This document shows positions 57,111 through 64,000 of a stretch of DNA of 64,000 bases, piece after piece. The translations under genes were made by a program, and so were the position numbers. Each line of letters opens with the position of its first letter. Position 1 is the stretch's first letter. The DNA is from Manduca sexta (Eukaryota; Arthropoda; Insecta; Lepidoptera; Sphingidae), in assembly GCF_014839805.1 (NCBI RefSeq), contig NC_051142.1, positions 15,594,589 through 15,658,588 of the forward strand. Reading direction: 5' to 3'. The notes beneath the pieces were generated by a model that was given only the letters and a program-made list of their open reading frames with translations, was not told the origin of the DNA and searched no databases.

Positions 57111-58759
57111 AACAAACATTTGTTTTTTCCTGACACTGCTTCGAATTCACTGTCTCATTCCACACTCAACTACACACCCTCTGCGCCACACACGTAGTAA
57201 AAAATATAATATTTCATGGCGGCATAAAAACTTTTATAATAAAAAACAAATTCACGCCGAATTCATAACCTCCTTTTTTTGAACTTGGTTAAAAAGGACC
57301 TCGACCGGAACTAAGCTATAACATAATTCGTAAATCTACAGGGTTATACTAATTAACTGAAACGTGTTATGCTGCCCGCCCACGCACTATTGAAGGATGA
57401 AGATATGGTTATTGGGTCAATGTTATTATTATAGTAATTAAAGTGGTACACGTGGTGAAAATTATTTATTAGAGGCTAGACGGGTAAGGTCAAGATGGCG
57501 GGGATGGGGTAACCGGGTGTTTATTTGCTCAGTGATTTCGCGGCCGAAGCCAGGTTTCTGTATCAGAGAATTAAAAAAATAAAACAACAATAATGAATGA
57601 CATTTATATTTATTTGATCAAAAATAATAGAAGATTGTCCGTTTTAAAAAGTCTCCAATCAGTTGTTGATTGAACAAAATTTATTTCGAGGAGGTTTGAG
57701 TCCCAAGATCGCTATCACACGAATATTATTTCATGCATAAAATTAACGTTTACTGAAAAGATTACATTGCATTGTATCCAATAAACCTTTTTTTAAACAA
57801 ACTTTATTTAGGTTATTCCTGGCCACATAACAAAGCAGAATTTAAAAAAAGCAGATATACCAACACAAAAATATGTTCCAAATTCAAATTCAAGCCACGA
57901 GAACACAAAAACGAAACTCTGCGTTTATTTTTAGGCGCGGGATGCTAGTATTCCATTGGAATAGCTGGATAAAGCTCTGTGGCTCGTTAGAATTGTATTG
58001 TTCTAGTATTGTTTCCTTTTTGTTAAAAAAAAAATCATGCGAACACGTGCCGAAACTGAATGGAACCCTGAGATGTTAAAATTGTGACAATAGTTGCCGT
58101 TTCAATATGCATAATGCAGTGATATTCATTTGTATGATGTTTATGAGTATGTAGTTAAAATTATTTTGTTTGTGAACATTACTGGGGGAGGAGTTACTTG
58201 ATAAGGTTCTGTATGCACCTACTAATTTAAAATTACAATTCACAACCAGCCCTTTCAATCAAAATTCAGCTTTCATCTGATGAGAAACTTGCTATCGCAA
58301 TTACAATTAAGTGTCATTCTTACGACATTGATATAGAGTTGAAAATACCACGCAAGAGATGTAGCGTTTCTTGACCTACGCTCGCTTAATTCATTCATCC
58401 AAACTATTTTCAACTCTACTTAAATTGAGTAAGGTTTAAATTCATCACTCGCTTCACAAGTTTCGGACAGATCTGTACTAATCCTCATTTGTACAGCTAT
58501 CGATGTCATAAAATCCATTATGACGTAGCAATAAAATAGCTATGAACGGGTGACGGACAAACGGCCCGAGGTCCGGGGTTTATGGAAGGTAGTAAACACA
58601 GGGTCGCTTGGACAAATAGTTCGCGCTAACAATCGACCTTCAAGATGTATACCAAGGATAAAAAGGTAGTATTTTTTATTCTCTTGAATGAAAAAAGAAT
58701 ACATCACACAGGACGAGAAAAAAATCAACTGCGACTCGGACTAACCCAACACAAACACG
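57111..58759. other. No feature recognised
   Basis: AT-rich unassigned DNA. Small frames at 57,873 and 58,076 lack homology. Confidence 0.4.
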
Positions 58760-59015
58760 TATAATATCAGCCCTGTATTATATGCTATCCCACTGTTGGG
58801 CACAGGCCTCTCTACTACTGAGAAGGATTAGGACATAGTCCACCACGCTAGCCTATTGCGGATTGATAGACTTCATACACCTTCGAATTTCCTATAGAGA
58901 ACTTCTCAGGTATACACGTTTCCTCATGATGTTTTCTTTCACCATTAAAGCAAGCGATAATTTACAAAGAATACATACATAATTTTTATTTTAGAAATAA
59001 GAGGTCACACAAACA
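58760..59015 (-). repeat. SINE family A, copy 9, minus strand, lacking the head
   Basis: Matches the family body (AATATCAGCCCTGTATTATA at its tail end, then CCTCATGATGTTTTCTTTCA) and ends before the tRNA head. Confidence 0.82.
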
Positions 59016-59444
59016 CATATTCATCTAAAGTTTTAACTCGTAACGTTCTACGGTTCGTGACAGAGCCCTTTAAATGTCAAACAGACTGATGACGGAACTT
59101 TAGTAATAGAATCCTTTTAGTACACTTTTGACAACAAAAAAAATATAATCAGAACAAGAATCGATGCCGAGAATCTCGCAATATATGTGTAAAAATATCG
59201 TAAAACTTCTCTTAGCATATATAAAGCTTGATTTACACAACTCAATATACGAAGAAATGACTGAGACTTCGAATACAATATTTATTCACGTGAATAAAAA
59301 TGTAAACTTCACTTGATATTGCTCACGGCTTTGTCCGCGTGAACGAACTTTTCAAGTATCAAAATCCCGTAGTATACATACCTGAAATAAAAAGTAGCAT
59401 ACATATATGTTAAGATATTTTTCTTTGGGTATATCCGATTTTTT
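59016..59444. other. Unassigned, with a Helitron-like piece
   Basis: 59,325-59,345 (GCTCACGGCTTTGTCCGCGT) resembles the inverted GC hairpin of the Helitrons. Otherwise nothing is recognised. Confidence 0.4.
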
Positions 59445-59630
59445 TCGGGGCTCGACAAAGTAGCTACACTGCACCTGACGTTTAGCAAAGTGAAGCATAT
59501 AAAAAGTGCCGACCGTCAAACATACAAGCATCTCCGGACGGTCAGCATAGTCATGCCGGCCTGCATAATTGCTTCTTTACGCTTCGCTTGAAGGACTCCA
59601 AGTTATAGGAAGGAGGGAACACGTATGAAC
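59445..59630 (+). repeat. Repeat family F, uninterrupted copy
   Basis: Matches 29,165-29,610 without the 243-bp insert: AAAAGTGCCGACCGTCAAAC, CATGCCGGCCTG and AGTTATAGGAAGGAGGGAAC. It serves as the empty-site reference. Confidence 0.8.
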
Positions 59631-59789
59631 CAATAACACAATAATAACACATATGATTTCAATCAGACTAGTGGTGGCGGTGGTGGGTCTTTCACATGTG
59701 AGAGTCCATCTGGGTAGATACCACCGCAATGTCTATTTCTACCGCCAAGCAGCAGTGTGAAGTTACTATTGTGTTCTAGTTTAAAGAAT

Positions 59790-59970
59790 ATTGTAGCGAG
59801 TGTAACTACAGGACATAATAAGACTTAACATCTCATGTATCAGGATGGCGGGCGCAGTGGAATACTAAACAATATTTGGTATTGGATGGTGTTTCTACTG
59901 TTTATGGGCGGTCGTATCACTTACTATCAGGCGAAGGCAAGCTCGTTCAAAGCCTTAAAAAAATGGGGCA
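59790..59970 (+). repeat. Retroposon fragment, family K
   Basis: ATTGTAGCGAGTGTAACTAC, ACTTAACATCTCATGTATCA, GGATGGTGTTTCTACTG and an A-rich end, as at 10,870. A frame through it (59,835-60,092) is incidental. Confidence 0.75.
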
Positions 59971-60337
59971 GTTGGCCATTGCCTCTCATACCGGACGGTT
60001 GGTTGGTGATATCTTTGTTATTTTTATTTAACAAAAGGCATAGCACAGAACGCAATCATTATAAACAATACTTAAGCACTAAATTACATTAAGACTAGAT
60101 TGTCATCCTTAAACCTTTGCCCTAATTGAAATTATACTACGGAAACGACTCTACAAAAAACAATTATCAATTTACATTGATAAATGTTTACACATGTGAA
60201 AGTATTTCTGTTAAATAAAATCATTAGTTTAATTAATATCGCTTCTGTTCCTAACAATAGTAAGATTCCTATTAGAGGGATCGACCCCGGGACGGCGTCC
60301 GACACGTTCGCAATCAGACGGGTTAATGGCGTCTAGT
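59971..60337. other. No feature recognised
   Basis: Unassigned DNA. Confidence 0.4.
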
Positions 60338-60345
60338 TGTCCGAG

Positions 60346-60719
60346 CAGGGCCGTAGCTAGGGGGGGGGGGGGGCATTGAGGGGTAATGCGCTACCTTAAA
60401 ATGCTAATGCCTTACCTTAATAATCAATATATATGGAGTAGCGGTTTTATTTTACGATTTGGAAGTTGGTCCCATAGTAAGAGTTATTCGTAGTGATGGG
60501 TGAAATACCCTTCGAGATTTATGGGAATTTTGTTACAAAACTTACTGTATATTACCTTAATAATTACGTAAGTTAATTAACCTTTTTTTTTTTGCTCACC
60601 TTCACAAGTTAAGGAAACCAAAAACCGATTGAGCAGATCAGATCTAATAACATTTTTATTTCCGCCCTGCTTGTAAAAACAGCTGCCCTACCTTAAATTC
60701 AAGTCTAGCTACGGCCCTG
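60346..60719. mobile_element. 374-bp hAT-type MITE with a G14 tract
   Basis: 15-bp perfect terminal inverted repeats CAGGGCCGTAGCTAG / CTAGCTACGGCCCTG and a perfect 8-bp duplication TGTCCGAG at 60,338-60,345 and 60,720-60,727. Just inside the left end is a run of 14 G (60,360-60,373). It has no coding capacity. A different family from the CAGTGGCGAA MITEs. Confidence 0.94.
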
Positions 60720-60727
60720 TGTCCGAG

Positions 60728-61630
60728 CCTTCAAAGATCCTTTATTCTCGCTTATTTTAATGTTTCTTTTAAAGGTTAGAGGAAAGTGTAAGTCAAGGAT
60801 TGTTTTTATTTTGAATAGTCTGGTTTAAAGAATGTTGTATCGAAGCTTTGATACAAAAAATACATTTTAATTTAATTATTTTTAATTTTCACAGTATTGC
60901 AATGTTATATTAGTTATTTCACATAAATTATTTTTTGTTATATACAATTTGCATGCATTTTTTAATAAAATGACACTTAGATATGCTGATCAATATTATG
61001 ATTTAATTATTGCTATATTGTGTTGGTGATCAATAAAAAATACACCCGTTTTAGAACCCTTGTATATCCTACATTATTGGACAGGAGTATTTAGAGTTAT
61101 TACATTAAAATAATCATATTCTTAGAAATGTAAGGGTTTTGATTAAAAAAAAATATCACTGGCTACAGAAATCGTTTCCCCAATATTTTACAGACAGTTG
61201 TAGCAATACTACGACTGTCCACGACCTACTACTTCGGACTGTCAAAGGCTCAGTGCCTTTACAGCATAAGTCTGAATACCCTCACAACAATGTTTTATTC
61301 TAACAATAGAATTTGTAATCTAGATATAAATTACTTCACAGGAAATACATACTGTTATCGTTTGTGGTTGAAATTTAACCAGTAATTTTCCTTTGCGGAT
61401 AAGATTGATGGATATTGTTTAGTTCATACAACTCTGCACGTGACCAATAAATATATAAATGAAGCGTTTTGTTTGGAAACATCTTGTATGTTTCCATTTT
61501 TAAATATGTTTTAGGCAACGTCCACATTCCGATTTTTAATTGTTTTCAAAACTTTTCTAATTAACAATTATTTAATGATTTATGTTTACGCGAATGTAAG
61601 AAGTAGAAATAAATCTTATTGTCGGATTTT
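60728..61630. other. No feature recognised
   Basis: AT-rich unassigned DNA. Confidence 0.4.
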
Positions 61631-61696
61631 TCTAAAAAACATAAAAAGCATGATAATATCCGAAAACTAGTTTTATTTCGATAAAAATATTTGTAA

Positions 61697-61909
61697 CTAA
61701 CTTTTGCTCGCGGTTCGCCCGCGTGGAGGAGTTTCCTGGGATAAAAGTCTCCTATATATTATCTCGAGATAGAAAGTAGCCTATAACCTTCCCAAGGTCT
61801 TAAACTATCTCCATACCAAATTTCATAAAAATCCGTTAAATACATTTTGATAAAATTGATCACATACAGATAGACAGAAAAGGGGACTTTGTTTTATACT
61901 AAGTATAGA
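61697..61909 (-). mobile_element. Short Helitron, minus strand, slightly decayed 3' end
   Basis: On the minus strand it starts ATCTATACTTAGTATAAAAC (TC after A at 61,909/61,910) and ends with GCGAACCGCGAGCAAAAG and TTAG in place of CTAG. It shares GAAATTTGGTATGGAGATAG with the Helitron at 44,755-44,957. Confidence 0.78.
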
Positions 61910-62194
61910 TAGATTTACTTTCCTTTCTTAAAAATTGCATAATTTTCCACTTTGACGTGTACATTTCTAACAAAAACAATGCCGATACTTCAATTCGTAT
62001 TACAAAGCACATGAGTAACAAAGGCCACGTACCGCCGCCCACAATTCACATCGGCGTATACGACGGACTGCGGTGGCTCGGTAATGAACGTGCTCAAACA
62101 ACACGAACTAGACGCAATAGGCGACCGCAAATATACGATGAGAAGTCGGTTAAATCTTTTATTACTCCTTTTTATATATGCACGGCAAACCCTA
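61910..62194. other. No feature recognised
   Basis: Unassigned DNA. The frame beginning at 61,957 is not recognised and runs into repeat E. Confidence 0.35.
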
Positions 62195-62405
62195 CAACTA
62201 ATGGTAAGTGGAGTCCAATATAATGTCGACTGACAAGAGATGATTACTCGGCAGGCGACATAATTGTGCTGGCCTGTTGGAACCGGATATACACAGGTTG
62301 ATCCCGAAACGCGACACACTTACGTGGGCCACTATGGCGGTTTTTAACACCTTGTGTACGGGTCGCTATCCGGGCGGATATAAAATATATCCTACCACCA
62401 GCAGA
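62195..62405 (+). repeat. Repeat family E, fullest copy
   Basis: CTAATGGTAAGTGGAGTCCA, GTGCTGGCCTGTTGGAACCG, GGTTTTTAACACCTTGTGTA and CCGGGCGGATATAAAATATA. Most complete of five copies. Probably retroposon-derived. Confidence 0.78.
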
Positions 62406-63391
62406 ATCCTATACTTTTATGAGCGTAGCACACTAACGTACAAAAATAATCCCACGCCACGTGGTACCGTGCTCAAGTTTTATGCCTATTATTAAAAATA
62501 TAAAAGTTACTGATATTTAGATGCTAGACCTAAACATTGAAAGCTGAACGAAATTGAATGAAATTTGGTACATAAACAGATCATATCCTGTATAAGGGTT
62601 ATTTTTTATTCTTTAAAAAATAGAGCGATTTTTATAAAAGGACAGGTGTGCCAATTCACGATTAAAAATACAATAAGTATATATTAACATACACCGTGGC
62701 GAGTTACTGGGAAAGGGGGATGTACTGAAGGGAGAAGAGGAGACTTCAACACAAAAGTAAAAAGAAATCACTATTGTTTTGGGATAATCAAGATCGCACA
62801 GCGTGTAGACGAGCTACGAATTTTAACACTAGAGTAAGAACGGTTCCGATATTGAAGATTTATTAGGAGAAATGTTATTTCATAACTCGTAAATTACTAT
62901 ACAGTCAATAAAAAATCTTGTATAGTATGTTCTTATATAATTGAAACATCAGCCTATACGTAAGTATAATAATATCACGTAAAAGGTAAAATTTTTACTA
63001 ACTCCCGATATACGTAGTATGCTAAAAGGGCTTCTATTGTGTTCTTCCTTCCTTCCTTTCTATTTGGAATAGAAATCCTTCTCTATTTGGAATAGAAATC
63101 AAATCGCTTTAATACATTGCTTACTCTAACGTTACCTGTGTGGTAACTCTGGGTAAGTATGAATTATTTATGAGACGACTCCTTCACCGTAATTTAGAAG
63201 TTCTCTTCGACATTTCGGCTTTGATTTCTCTCTAAATAGTTTTGCCGAATTCTCTATCGGCATTGGTTTATATTTTATGCCGTATTACAAATTAAGTTCT
63301 CTAGCTTTGTCAATAGTCCAGTCAAATTAACATTTAAGTTAGGACAAAATTCGCATAGAGCTGAAAGTTTGTATAGACGTTAAATATGTCA
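62406..63391. other. No feature recognised
   Basis: AT-rich unassigned DNA. TATTTGGAATAGAAATC is repeated at about 63,061 and 63,084. Confidence 0.4.
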
Positions 63392-63588
63392 TCACTACAT
63401 AGTATAAAACAAAGTTGCTTTCTCTGTCCCTATGTCCCTTTGTATGCTTAAATCTTTAAAATTACGCAACGGATTTTGATGGGGTTTTTTTTAATAGATA
63501 GAGTGATTCAAGAGGAAGGTTTATATGTATAATAATAACATCCATTAAATAGTCAGCATTGCACCCCGAAGCCGGGGCGGGTCGCTAG
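63392..63588 (+). mobile_element. Short non-autonomous Helitron, copy 2
   Basis: Starts TCACTACATAGTATAAAAC after A, ends GCCGGGGCGGGTCGCTAG before T. Very similar to 12,775-12,990 except near the 3' end. Confidence 0.92.
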
Positions 63589-63785
63589 TTACCAATAAAA
63601 TGTAAAAAGTCCCCATCGATCCTAAGTGTGCAAAAAAAAATATTCAAAGTCAAAGGTAAAAAATTCCGGTTTTTCCCATTTTCTAGGACATTGTACACAC
63701 ATTATTACACTTAGTGCACATGGTATACAGGCCTTCTTGTCTCAGTCAATAACCAAAATTCATATTTCTTTACGTATCTATTATA

Positions 63786-63936
63786 CTAGCTTTTCCTCAG
63801 TCCGCTTGAAAAACTCAGCAAAGCACTCAGGCGTAATTTAACTTCCTAATAGTAAAAGAATTTCAAAAAATCGGTTCAGTAGTTCAAGAGGTTAACCCTA
63901 ACAATAATATTACTATCTTTATAATATTACTATAGA
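63786..63936 (-). mobile_element. 151-bp Helitron-like element, minus strand
   Basis: On the minus strand it begins TCTATAGTAATATTATAAAG after A and ends in CTAG followed by T. The inner part contains the inverse of ATCGGTTCAGTAGTTCAAGA, which is common in lepidopteran Helitrons. The 3' hairpin is weak. Confidence 0.65.
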
Positions 63937-64000
63937 TTAAAAGGGTTAGAATGACGAAGACTAAACTTGGCATCCTCATTAAAAATCTAAATGCCAAGTT

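Overview
The window reads as an AT-rich insect (very probably moth or butterfly, Lepidoptera) intergenic or intronic region built almost entirely from transposable elements. The reasons are: a TAA-repeat-targeted non-LTR element of the R4/Dong type, Helitrons of the kind found in Lepidoptera (GTTT microsatellite, 3' hairpin, CTAG end), many short tRNA-headed SINEs, and hAT-type MITEs whose ends begin CAGTGGCGAA. I see no intact host protein-coding gene and no true tRNA or rRNA gene. The only long open frames belong to retrotransposons, and each of those is broken.

Layout. 1-540 is a GC-rich, CpG-rich patch that could be a promoter or 5' exon. 540-19,400 is old AT-rich DNA with scattered SINEs, hAT MITEs, one short Helitron, a foldback MITE and a short coding-like fragment with one stop (18,647-18,935). 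19,462-24,210 holds a SINE whose ATT tail is split by a 4.4-kb R4/Dong-like LINE on the minus strand (tandem Myb-like domains, YMDD reverse transcriptase, CCHC knuckle, restriction-like endonuclease, at least three frameshifts). 24.2-34.8 kb is repeat-derived DNA with one 243-bp insertion flanked by a 17-bp duplication and a 147-bp tandem duplication. 34,820-39,198 is a nearly complete Ty1/copia element on the minus strand with two matching 144-bp LTRs, a 5-bp target duplication and one frameshift. 39,408-41,668 is an hAT MITE split by a 2.1-kb non-autonomous LTR element whose two LTRs differ only in the length of an internal (GCCAAA)n array. 43.9-45.0 kb is a 1,025-bp Helitron with five 122-bp internal repeats. 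47.4-54.4 kb holds SINEs, tandem repeats, a 1.28-kb hAT element with the same ends as the short MITEs, and a GC-rich minus-strand patch ending in a consensus splice donor (52,797). 54,939-56,917 is a 2-kb hAT element with an 8-bp duplication, CAAGAC-rich ends and only the C-terminal part of its transposase. 57-64 kb is repeat debris plus a 374-bp hAT MITE and three short Helitrons.

The parts work as a nested transposon community rather than as a pathway: SINE tails serve as targets for a microsatellite-specific LINE, a MITE hosts an LTR element, and short non-autonomous hAT and Helitron copies lie beside longer relatives. Boundaries were set by eye from inverted repeats, LTR pairs and target-site duplications. 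Family names are from recognition, not database search.
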